DNA from: Chloroflexia bacterium
GTDB lineage: Bacteria; Chloroflexota; Chloroflexia; Thermobaculales; Thermobaculaceae
DNA: 8,541 bases
NCBI GenBank assembly: GCA_013695265.1
Contig: JACDAU010000256.1
Span: 1 to 8,541 of the forward strand
Direction of reading: 5' to 3'
Numbering within the stretch: the first letter of the stretch is position 1; every line of letters starts with the position of its first letter. Of this stretch, positions 1 through 6,546 are shown in pieces. The position numbers were made by a program, and so were the translations under genes. The notes beneath the pieces were generated by a model. The model made no database searches and was not told the origin of the DNA. It worked only from the letters and a program-made list of their open reading frames with translations.

Positions 1-869
1 GGCCAACGCTGCGGCGCGCCGTGGTCAAGCAGAACGAGGGCTTCTCCGGCATCGGGAACGCGCTATTCCCGTACGACGACGCACCCTCGGGACGCGCTCT
101 GACCTCGTGGATCGAGGCCGAACTCCCCCACCGCCTCCGCTTCGAGGCGCCGAACGAGACCTGGGACCACTACATCGAGAAGCTTGCGCGCACGGGCGGC
201 ATCGTAGAAGCATTCGTGGAAACAGATGGTCCCGACGAGATCCGCTCTCCGTCAGTCCAGTGCCACATTGACCCAGCGGGCACGGTGCAGATCATCTCTA
301 CGCACGACCAGGTCATGGGTGGCCCGTCGGGTCAGGTGTTTCTCGGCTGCTCGTTTCCTGCCGACAACGCGTATGTGCAGGATATCCAGGCAGCGGGACA
401 CCGCATCGCCGCAGTCCTGCGAGACCGGGACGTCGTGGGACGCTTTGGAGTCGATTTCATCTCCGTCCGACGCGCCAACGGCTGGGAGCACTTCGCCGTC
501 GAAATCAACCTGCGCATGGGCGGCACGACGCATCCATACCTCACATTACAGGCGTTGACCAGCGGCAGCTACGATACCGCCAGCGGCGAGCACCGGACCG
601 CCGCAGGCGAGTCCCGTTCATACGTCGCCTCTGATAACCTGCACAATCCGGCATACAGCGGGCTGACACCCGACGATCTGATGGACATCATTGCAGAGAA
701 CAACCTGACCTTCGACCACACGACACAGCAAGGGGTTGTCTTTCACCTCATCGGGGCGCTCTCCGAGCACGGCAAGCTCGGAGCCGTCTGCGTCGCCGAC
801 AGCCGGGCTAAAGCCGAGTCGCTGCTGCGCCAGGCGGTTGCTTCCCTCGATAAAGCGGCAGCGGAGTAG
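1..869 (+). CDS. PGM1-related ATP-grasp peptide ligase, 5' end missing
   Basis: The frame is open to the left edge, so this is the C-terminal part of a longer protein; the GTG at 21 is an internal valine, not the start. The visible part reads as an ATP-grasp ligase of the PGM1-related group (the pheganomycin peptide ligase family), which couples ATP hydrolysis to amide bond formation through an acyl phosphate. Near the left edge is VKQNEGFSG, a Lys followed by a Gly-rich nucleotide loop. Then come a RSPSVQ strand (about 246-263), a THDQVMGGPSGQVFLGC block (about 300-350) and the metal-binding strand EINLR at 501-515, followed by GGTTHPY. From memory the family usually has Lys after EINLR; here it is Met. 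The C-terminal PGM1-type tail (GLTPDDL, then FDHTTQQGVVFH) is complete and ends at TAG 867-869. The amino acid or peptide substrate cannot be told, and any partner genes lie left of the window. Confidence 0.85.
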   Translation, partial: PTLRRAVVKQNEGFSGIGNALFPYDDAPSGRALTSWIEAELPHRLRFEAPNETWDHYIEKLARTGGIVEAFVETDGPDEIRSPSVQCHIDPAGTVQIISTHDQVMGGPSGQVFLGCSFPADNAYVQDIQAAGHRIAAVLRDRDVVGRFGVDFISVRRANGWEHFAVEINLRMGGTTHPYLTLQALTSGSYDTASGEHRTAAGESRSYVASDNLHNPAYSGLTPDDLMDIIAENNLTFDHTTQQGVVFHLIGALSEHGKLGAVCVADSRAKAESLLRQAVASLDKAAAE

Positions 870-918
870 ATACAAGAACCGTCGTGTCTCACTGTTCCGG
901 GTTTAGCGACTACTCCGC
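861..918. repeat. 9-bp perfect inverted repeat over the ligase stop codon
   Basis: GCGGAGTAG at 861-869, whose last three bases are the ligase stop codon, is the exact reverse complement of CTACTCCGC at 910-918. The arms are separated by 40 bases, and AACC (877-880) with GGTT (900-903) could pair inside the loop. A second pairing, CCGTCG 879-884 with CGACGG 918-923, would compete. No U-tract follows, so this is not a classical intrinsic terminator. It may still fold in the mRNA and mark the transcript end between two convergent genes. Confidence 0.35.
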
Positions 919-994
919 GACGGCGTGGCCGTGGCAGGGCCAATCCGTAGAGTGTAGTTCTCTGGGCGCGCCCTGGTCTCTGCACCTGCCGTGA
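870..994. other. convergent intergenic region
   Basis: These 125 bases lie between two tail-to-tail genes. Apart from the right arm of the inverted repeat just described, they hold a 5-bp stem TGGCC/GGCCA (926-942) and a perfect 10-bp palindrome GGGCGCGCCC at 964-973. CAGGGC (935-940) can also pair with GCCCTG (970-975). None is followed by a run of T on either strand. No convincing gene was seen. Confidence 0.5.
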
Positions 995-1918
995 TTAGAG
1001 GACGGGCATATCACGGTGACGCATCAGGTGGGAGTAAAACAGATACTGTTGAACCCAGCCAGCACGCTCGCCAAACCGGTCGCGGAACGCACCGGCTATG
1101 CGATTGTATGTATTGGTCGTGAGCGAACGCTGCGCCATCTCTGGCAGGTACAAGTCGATTGCGATCTGCCGGATATGCGTGTCCACCGGAACCGCCTCGT
1201 CCTTGTCCAGGGCAAAGACGCACACGCAGTCCGCGACCTTCGGCCCGACGCCCGGCAAACGCATCAGCTCTGCCTGCGCCTCGGCGTACGGCGCGTCCCG
1301 AAGCGACGCCGCCCAGCCCTCTGGCAGCGACACGATCACCTCCATCGCACGCACCAGAACGCGGGAGCGATACCCGAGGTTGCAGTCGCGCTCCAGTGCC
1401 GAGATGCACGCCGCGCTGAACACCTGCGGGGACGGGAAAGCGTGATAGTCCGTTCCCTCGATGGTCGCGATGTGCCGCCCCCACACGCGGCTCATTCCCT
1501 CGACGGCGCGGATGATCCTGGGGATGGTGTTGGCCGTGGTGCAGATGAACGTCGTCACGGTCTCCAGGGGATCTTGCCGGAGGAGGCGCAAACCGGCCCA
1601 GCGCTCGAAGGCACGTGCCGCGTGGGAATCGATCGCGCCCAGCTCGGCATACATCCGCGCCAGGTCGAAGTCGAGGCGCAGGTACTCGGACCAGAAACCC
1701 GCAGAGATATCCGGGTAGGACGCGTAAACGATTCGGTCACCTTCGGTGCGAACGCGGATGGCGCATCCCGATACGACCCCCGTCCACCACCCGCCACCTG
1801 CGTCCCGCCACCGGAACGCCTGCCCGCAACCGAACGTCCAGCGCAGGCTCAGTAGGCCAGGGTCGTATGTCAGCTCCCGGTGCGGCAGATCCGCCCACGT
1901 GAGTACCGGCACACTCAC
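995..1918 (-). CDS. ogg: OGG1-type 8-oxoguanine DNA glycosylase/AP lyase
   Basis: A 307-residue homologue of eukaryotic OGG1, which excises 8-oxoguanine from DNA and can nick the abasic site by beta-elimination. The N-terminal OGG_N domain contains GQAFRW at 32-37 (Gly32 matches human Gly42, which senses the N7-H of oxoG). The HhH-GPD domain follows: LGYR 181-184 (human Tyr203/Arg204), hairpin LPGVGPKVADC 221-231 with catalytic Lys227 (human Lys249) and Cys231 (Cys253), VPVDTHI with Asp246 (Asp268) and His248 (His270), and Gln290/Phe294 (Gln315/Phe319). Arg134 matches human Arg154. One change stands out: the residue matching human Asn149 is Ala129. These matches were made by eye against remembered human OGG1. 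Length is close to the family norm, so the gene looks intact. The GTG start overlaps the ATPase TGA stop by 4 bases, with only a weak AGGCGG about 10 bases upstream, which suggests translational coupling. Enzyme identity is sure; base-opposite preference is not. Confidence 0.93.
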   Translation of the reverse strand: MSVPVLTWADLPHRELTYDPGLLSLRWTFGCGQAFRWRDAGGGWWTGVVSGCAIRVRTEGDRIVYASYPDISAGFWSEYLRLDFDLARMYAELGAIDSHAARAFERWAGLRLLRQDPLETVTTFICTTANTIPRIIRAVEGMSRVWGRHIATIEGTDYHAFPSPQVFSAACISALERDCNLGYRSRVLVRAMEVIVSLPEGWAASLRDAPYAEAQAELMRLPGVGPKVADCVCVFALDKDEAVPVDTHIRQIAIDLYLPEMAQRSLTTNTYNRIAGAFRDRFGERAGWVQQYLFYSHLMRHRDMPVL

Positions 1919-2676
1919 GCGCTCGCGACCGCCTGCCGTGGCTCGCCGGAGTGGGACACGATCTGGCCGTCCTTCACTTCCACGATTCGGTTCGCGAGCG
2001 CGCCGACGCTGGCGTCGTGCGTCACGATCACGAACGTTTGGCCGTTGTCGCGGTTCAGGCCTAGCAGCAGGTCGAGCACCTCGCGCGATGTGTCGGAGTC
2101 CAGGTTCCCCGTCGGCTCATCGGCCCACACGATTGCCGGCTGGTTCACGAGCGCACGCGCGATAGCGACCCGCTGCTGCTGCCCCCCGGAAAGCTGGTTT
2201 GGTTTATGCTTCGCGCGGTCCGCCAGACCCACGTGGTCGAGGGTCTCCAGCGCCCTCTTGCGCGCCACGTCCACTCGCACGCCGCTCACGAGCAGCGGCA
2301 GTTCGACGTTCTCCACGGAGGACAACACCGGCATTAGATTGAAGCTTTGGAAAATAAACCCCATGCTTCGGGCGCGGTAGTCCGTCCGCTTCGCATCGCT
2401 GAGAGAATGGAGCTGCCTGCCCGCGATGAGTATCTCGCCGGAGTCAATGCTGTCGAGTCCGGAGAGCACGTTGAGCAGCGTCGTCTTGCCGCAGCCGGAC
2501 GGCCCCATGATGGCAACGATTTCGCCCCTCTCGACCGCGAGGCTCACATCACGCAGGGCGTGCACGACGACCTCGTCTTCCTCGGTACGGTAGCTCTTAC
2601 TCACGTTCCGCGCCTCGACGATGAGTCCGTTAGGATCCTGCGGCACCGTGGCATCTCTTTGCTTTCTGCGAAACAT
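1915..2676 (-). CDS. MacB/LolD-type ABC transporter ATP-binding protein
   Basis: A 253-residue ATPase of the FtsE/LolD/MacB group, which powers FtsX-fold permeases from the cytoplasmic side. All nucleotide-binding motifs are present: Walker A GPSGCGKTT 58-66, Q-loop Gln110 in FIFQSFNL, signature LSGGQQQR 162-169, Walker B IVWADEP 182-188 with Glu187, D-loop GNLDSDTS and H-loop His220. The sequences ELPLL and PTGNLD are typical of this subfamily. The ATG at 2674-2676 has GAGG seven bases upstream, a normal ribosome binding site. The first 17 residues are a charged extension before the domain begins at LIVEARNVSKSY. The gene lies 77 bp after the permease gene, which must be its partner, and overlaps the glycosylase start by 4 bp. 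Substrate is unknown; lipoprotein, peptide, antibiotic or signal transduction roles are all known for such ATPases. Confidence 0.94.
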   Translation of the reverse strand: MFRRKQRDATVPQDPNGLIVEARNVSKSYRTEEDEVVVHALRDVSLAVERGEIVAIMGPSGCGKTTLLNVLSGLDSIDSGEILIAGRQLHSLSDAKRTDYRARSMGFIFQSFNLMPVLSSVENVELPLLVSGVRVDVARKRALETLDHVGLADRAKHKPNQLSGGQQQRVAIARALVNQPAIVWADEPTGNLDSDTSREVLDLLLGLNRDNGQTFVIVTHDASVGALANRIVEVKDGQIVSHSGEPRQAVASA

Positions 2677-2753
2677 TCTTCATCCTCACCTACCAGCTTA
2701 TACCGGCGGACCATACCCCTGCCACCTGACGGCCCGTTCGCCAGCCGCATTGC
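2677..2753 (-). other. permease-ATPase intergenic spacer
   Basis: This 77-base spacer holds the GAGG ribosome binding site of the ATPase gene (complement of 2684-2687). I see no terminator hairpin or clear promoter, so co-transcription of the two genes is likely. Confidence 0.5.
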
Positions 2754-5700
2754 TCATCCCTGATATCGTAGCGCCTCGACCGGCGGAACCTGCGACGCCC
2801 GAAAGGCCGGGACGATCGTGAACACGAGTGCCGCGATCCAGACGCCGAGACCGATCAGCGCCATTTCTCCCCACGGAAACACAAACCGCGCGTCGGGGTT
2901 ATCGACGGCGAAGCGGAAGAGGTTATATCCGCCCAGGGTGCCAGACGCGATCCCGATGCCGATGCCGAGCAACGCAACCAGTGAGCTCTCCACGATGAAC
3001 TGCCAGCCAATGTCCGAGCGGGGGAAGCCCACGGCGCGCAGCGTGCCGATGTCACGCCGGCGCTCGTGCACCGCGCGGGCGCTGATTACGGCGAGGCCAG
3101 CGACACCGACAATCAGGCCAAATGCCAGGAAGGCTTGCACGATCCGGACGAACGTGTTCATGAACGACTCGATCCGACCCACCAAATCCGCCACCAAAAA
3201 GCTCTGCGCTCCGTTCCCGGCGAACTCCCGCTTGAGCTCGCGGCCTACGGCTACCGGATCCGCGCCTTCCGTTACGTGAAACAGAAAGGTGCTCGCCATT
3301 TCCAATTGTGGGAACTCCGTGGCCGCTGCCTCGCCCAGGATTACTCCATTGATCACACCGAGCGCAAACCCGTTGGGCGGGGCCATGCGGGCGATGATCG
3401 TCTTCGTCGCCTCCCGTCCCGAGACCGGATCACGCACGTGCAGGACATCCCCCGGCCCGAGTTCCGGACGCGCCTGGAAATCGCGCTCACCGTTGTACGG
3501 GAAGCTAAGAATCGCCAGACTCGAATCGCGGGAAAGTGCCTGCCACGCTGCGCGGTCGCTTGGGTACTCCGCCGCCCGGAGGTCCAACGCATCGGTCGTG
3601 CGGTCGAGGTAACTCGAAGGAGCGAAAGTAAGGTACTCCGCGAGCTTCGCCCCTGGTGGTGGCGCCCCCGTGGGCGGGCCGAACGGAGTCTGATACTCCG
3701 CGGCGGCGTACTTCGGAAGTTCGACCTGCCCGGCACGAATCTCGGCATGGTCCGCCACGCTCTCGCGCAGCACGGCGTTGCTCCCAACGCGGGCGTCGAA
3801 GCCGGTGATCGGTGTCACCGGGCCTGGCTGCGTGAAGCCGTCGTAGCCGCTGAGCTGGTTATCCCGCGTCCGCTCCGAAGCCGCGGTTTGCGTACTGTTG
3901 AAGATCGAACTGATCGTCACAATGTACAGAACGAGCGCGAACATCGCGAGAGTAAAGCCAGTGCGCGCCCGCCGCGCTGCTGGGTACGCGACGGCTATCC
4001 GCAGGATCGGCGCGAGCGTCGGGCTCCGCCGGATTAGCGCGCGCAGCCCAGAGAACACGATGTTCAGGTTGAACGTCGTCAGTAGTACCGCAGACAGCAC
4101 AAGGAAAAAGCCTTCGAGAAAGAACATCGCCGGATTGTCGTTGTTCGCGTCCGCCACAGGCTGGAGCTCGTTCGCGAAGTAAGCGTACGCCATCACCAGG
4201 GCGCAAATAAGCGTCCAGACCCCGCGTGCTGGTAAGCCGCGCGCGAGCAGGAACCCGGAGCCGAACGCGGCGAGCACCGGCCCAACCAGCATCAGGTAAC
4301 CGTTGGGTAAACTGAAGCCAGCGAGCGCGCCAGTAGCTCCCAGCAACAGCACGCCGGTCTGCACGACCAGCCAGAGTCTCGATTTGCGCGTGTTCCGCTG
4401 CTCAGGCAGATCGCGGATCGCGGTCACGATGTTCAGGCCACTAATCCGAAGCGAGGTGAAGAAGACCGTGAGGAAGGTGATGAGCAAACCCGACGCTGCG
4501 GCGAGCAGCAGACTTTGTGGCCGGGTGTAGAACGGGATGCGGACGTTGAAGCCGGGCAGTCCCTCGAATGCCGAGACCGACCGGTTCAGACCCCAGACCA
4601 ACCCCGCCGCCACCCCAACCCCCGCGAGCGTGCCGAGTAGCGAGGCGAGAATGCTGTACGCATACCCCTCGTACACGAAGAGCCGCACCAGACCGCCGCG
4701 CCTGAGCGCCACGGCACGCAGAATCCCCATCTCTCCCTTGCGCTCCTCGGCCAGCATCGTGTAAATGTTGATGATGAGCAAGATCCCCGCAAGGATCGCG
4801 AAGCTGCTGATCATCAAAAAGATATCGCCGATACTGAACCCAGGCTCCAGCGTGTCCTGCTTGACCTGCGACACCCCGAAGCTCCCGCCCGGCGCCCGCC
4901 TTTTCAACAGCTCCTGCACCGCCTCGGCAACCGGCACAGACGCCGCCGCGCCGGACACCACATCTCCCCGATTACTCACGAAAAGGGTGTTCACCTGGGA
5001 CGGCGCGACGCCGAGCAGTCTCCGCGCGGCGGCAAGGTCGAGCACAATCGTCCCCTCGGCGCTGGAGAAGCGCGAGATATAGCCCTGGACACCCTGCTCC
5101 GGCAGCACCTCGGCGACCGTAAACTCCTGGCCGCCGCGCGGCCCGCGCAGGCGCAGCCGGGAACCCGCGCGCAACTCCAGCGCGCGGGCCAACCGTTCGG
5201 ACGCGTATACCCCACCGGAGCCTGGCGCAGGGCGCTGCGCCACCGCCGGTGGGTCCAAGCCAAACTGCCGAAGCTGCTCCCAGTCCACCCCGACCAGCGT
5301 CACGGCTGGGCTAGTCAGAAGGATCTCCGCTGAACCGTTCTCGAGCACCTCCGCCGGGACTTCCTGTGTCAGCGCGGGTAGCAGGCCATCGACCTCGTAC
5401 ACCGATTCCTGATACAGCAGCGTTTGCTCGCGAATCGCCAGTGGTGTGATATTCTGGACCGCCGCCAGATCGAACGCGGGGATTGGACGCGTGTCGTTCG
5501 GCAGCCGCTGACTGGAAAGCTGAACGACCTCATCGATCTCGCCGAGGGTCTTCTCCGCCTGTTGGTACTGAAAGCGCCCGGTGCTGTCATTGAGCACGAG
5601 CGAGCCGGCAATCAGCGCCGTGCCCACCATCGACCCAACGACCACAAGCAACGTATTCCACTTGCGCCGACCAACGTTGCGCAAGCCAATCCGCCGCAAG

Positions 5701-5783
5701 GCCGGCCATCGGAGCATCGAGACGAGCACCAGCAGCGTGATCAGTGCCGCCAGCCCCAGGAACACAGAAGATATCAGAACCAC
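2754..5783 (-). CDS. double-FtsX ABC transporter permease, 1009 residues
   Basis: An inner-membrane permease with two FtsX modules. Hydrophobic segments by eye: 4-23, 44-64, 318-340, 368-398, 423-446, 470-489, 495-514, 520-536, 555-575, 606-628, 882-904, 931-950 and 972-995. Two large extracytoplasmic domains lie at about 65-315 and 629-872. Each FtsX core has the family motif after its first helix: ERKGEMGILRAVAL (347-360) and ERRRDIGTLRAVGF (907-920), and the C-terminus ends PVEALRYQ. The usual start of such permeases (LRNVGRRKWNT at 34-44) is preceded here by an extra membrane helix, an arrangement I recall from Chloroflexota and Actinomycetota proteins. It pairs with the ATPase encoded downstream. 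The GTG start at 5781-5783 is the only standard start before an in-frame TGA at 5823-5825, but GGGGGAAG lies only one base from it, which is too close; the next GTG, at 5763-5765, is too far. The true start is therefore uncertain by a few residues. Substrate unknown; the role could be export or mechanotransmission. Confidence 0.92.
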   Translation of the reverse strand: MVLISSVFLGLAALITLLVLVSMLRWPALRRIGLRNVGRRKWNTLLVVVGSMVGTALIAGSLVLNDSTGRFQYQQAEKTLGEIDEVVQLSSQRLPNDTRPIPAFDLAAVQNITPLAIREQTLLYQESVYEVDGLLPALTQEVPAEVLENGSAEILLTSPAVTLVGVDWEQLRQFGLDPPAVAQRPAPGSGGVYASERLARALELRAGSRLRLRGPRGGQEFTVAEVLPEQGVQGYISRFSSAEGTIVLDLAAARRLLGVAPSQVNTLFVSNRGDVVSGAAASVPVAEAVQELLKRRAPGGSFGVSQVKQDTLEPGFSIGDIFLMISSFAILAGILLIINIYTMLAEERKGEMGILRAVALRRGGLVRLFVYEGYAYSILASLLGTLAGVGVAAGLVWGLNRSVSAFEGLPGFNVRIPFYTRPQSLLLAAASGLLITFLTVFFTSLRISGLNIVTAIRDLPEQRNTRKSRLWLVVQTGVLLLGATGALAGFSLPNGYLMLVGPVLAAFGSGFLLARGLPARGVWTLICALVMAYAYFANELQPVADANNDNPAMFFLEGFFLVLSAVLLTTFNLNIVFSGLRALIRRSPTLAPILRIAVAYPAARRARTGFTLAMFALVLYIVTISSIFNSTQTAASERTRDNQLSGYDGFTQPGPVTPITGFDARVGSNAVLRESVADHAEIRAGQVELPKYAAAEYQTPFGPPTGAPPPGAKLAEYLTFAPSSYLDRTTDALDLRAAEYPSDRAAWQALSRDSSLAILSFPYNGERDFQARPELGPGDVLHVRDPVSGREATKTIIARMAPPNGFALGVINGVILGEAAATEFPQLEMASTFLFHVTEGADPVAVGRELKREFAGNGAQSFLVADLVGRIESFMNTFVRIVQAFLAFGLIVGVAGLAVISARAVHERRRDIGTLRAVGFPRSDIGWQFIVESSLVALLGIGIGIASGTLGGYNLFRFAVDNPDARFVFPWGEMALIGLGVWIAALVFTIVPAFRASQVPPVEALRYQG

Positions 5784-5922
5784 ACTTCCCCCGGACCGTT
5801 CACGGCCAACACGGCGTCGGCATCACCGCTCGTCTCTTTAACACATTGCTTCCTGAATATGTTACACGAGGCCAAGTCCGCAACGACGGAAACACCAACC
5901 GCCACTGCTTGTTCGTCACGAC

Positions 5923-5946
5923 TATCACGTCCCAAACACCGTGATA
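5923..5946. promoter_or_regulatory. 24-bp dyad, possible operator
   Basis: TATCACG (5923-5929) and CGTGATA (5940-5946) are perfect 7-base inverted arms around a 10-base AC-rich spacer. Half-site centres are 17 bases apart. A further GTCACGAC at 5915-5922 sits next to the left arm and repeats the CACG core. Such a dyad between divergent genes fits a dimeric regulator site. It could also be a chance palindrome, and no regulator gene is in the window. Confidence 0.35.
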
Positions 5947-6054
5947 AGCAGTAAGACCGCTCGAAACTATCCTGTCCGGTGGGGACGAAACGAAAACCAG
6001 AGGGTACGCTCGTTTTAGGAGCTGCGGCGGGGTGAGCATGAGATCGTCTGGGAA

Positions 6055-6126
6055 ATGTTCGTCGATGAGTTCGCCCGTCTTTTCCCATCCGAATTAGCCC
6101 CGATCCGTCCGGCGGAGGGACGCTGA
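6055..6126 (+). CDS. possible short ORF before the 82-codon gene
   Basis: The frame opened after TAG 6016-6018 runs to TGA 6124-6126 and reads, from its only ATG (6055), as 23 residues starting MFVDEFARLFPSEL. Codon choice and composition look like the neighbouring genes, and the frame reads sensibly for a further 12 codons before that ATG. No good ribosome binding site precedes the ATG. It ends 3 bases before the next start codon, so it could be a coupled leader peptide, the remnant tail of a decayed gene, or chance. Confidence 0.2.
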   Translation: MFVDEFARLFPSELAPIRPAEGR

Positions 6127-6129
6127 CTG

Positions 6130-6378
6130 ATGAGTACCGTGGAGTATCGAATACGCTGGGTCGCGTCGAACATCGCCACCTTGATGCAGGAGTGGCCGGA
6201 GATGACCTGGAGCGATGTGCAGGGACTCAATCGCCACATCGGCTTCGCTAACCGGACCGGCTCTGACGGCTATCTCGGGGTGGCGGGGGTAGGGATCGGA
6301 GGCAGCAAGCTGCGCAAGGCAGACTTGCAGATCGCGTGGAACCTGGCCCGTGAAATGTCACTGACGGAAAACTCATAG
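6130..6378 (+). CDS. unrecognised small protein, 82 residues
   Basis: I do not recognise this protein. Reasons to call it real: GC-rich third positions throughout, a GGAGG at 6114-6118 upstream (spacing 11, rather long), and position in an otherwise unexplained gap. The protein has a tryptophan-rich N-terminal half that should be helical (W10, W23, W27), a Gly-rich middle GYLGVAGVGIGGSK at about 47-60, and a charged amphipathic C-terminal helix KLRKADLQIAWNLARE. It has no signal peptide and no clear membrane segment, so it should be a small cytoplasmic protein. The SKLRK element next to the glycine stretch could contact nucleic acid or phosphate, but that is a guess. It is divergent to the transporter operon and 168 bp before the flavin reductase-like gene, which has its own promoter. 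Confidence 0.6.
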   Translation: MSTVEYRIRWVASNIATLMQEWPEMTWSDVQGLNRHIGFANRTGSDGYLGVAGVGIGGSKLRKADLQIAWNLAREMSLTENS

Positions 6379-6464
6379 CTGGGTTCGTTCGCTTCTGAGT
6401 CGTACTCCTTCTTCGGCACTCCTTCCCTTTCGCTCTGCGTACCAATCGCCCGGTAGCCGCCGCG
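6379..6464. other. pyrimidine-rich intergenic stretch
   Basis: The plus strand after the small gene is rich in C and T (about 6400-6435). A tiny hairpin GAGT-CGT-ACTC precedes CTTCTTC, which is too weak to call a terminator. No gene is supported here; a leftward open frame through it is the antisense shadow of the flavin reductase-like gene. Confidence 0.4.
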
Positions 6465-6494
6465 TTGACACAGCCCATGACCGGCATTTACCAT
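6465..6494 (+). promoter_or_regulatory. sigma70-like promoter of the flavin reductase-like gene
   Basis: A perfect -35 box TTGACA at 6465-6470 is followed after 18 bases by TACCAT at 6489-6494, a four-of-six match to the -10 consensus. Transcription would begin near 6501, leaving a leader of about 45 bases before the ATG at 6547. It is the best promoter match in the window. Confidence 0.5.
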
Positions 6495-6546
6495 GACCAC
6501 ATCGCCCAACTCGAACCAAGCCGCCTGATGCCGTCTGGAGGGTTTC

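Larger units (their letters stand above)
5784..6129. other. divergent intergenic region, 346 bp
   Basis: This gap separates the leftward transporter operon from the rightward small gene and should hold both promoters. A dyad (5923-5946) and a short ORF (ending 6126) are described separately. For the leftward operon the best promoter guess is weak: TTGCGG (complement of 5878-5883), 16 bases, CATATT (complement of 5856-5861), giving a leader of about 70 bases. A leftward open frame of about 100 codons crosses the region and ends at 5774, but its composition is not gene-like. No clear rightward promoter was found. Confidence 0.4.

Noticed and set aside
964..973. GGGCGCGCCC palindrome as a terminator or operator
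   Set aside because: A 10-bp GC-only palindrome is expected often in GC-rich DNA and no U-tract follows.
1016..1855. 279-codon plus-strand open frame
   Set aside because: It lies wholly antisense to the glycosylase gene, whose catalytic motifs are all intact; it is a GC-rich shadow.
3066..4037. 323-codon plus-strand open frame
   Set aside because: Antisense to the permease gene, arginine-rich and without any recognisable domain.
5774..6088. 104-codon minus-strand open frame in the divergent gap
   Set aside because: Composition is unlike a protein, it overlaps the permease start out of frame, and no family is evident.
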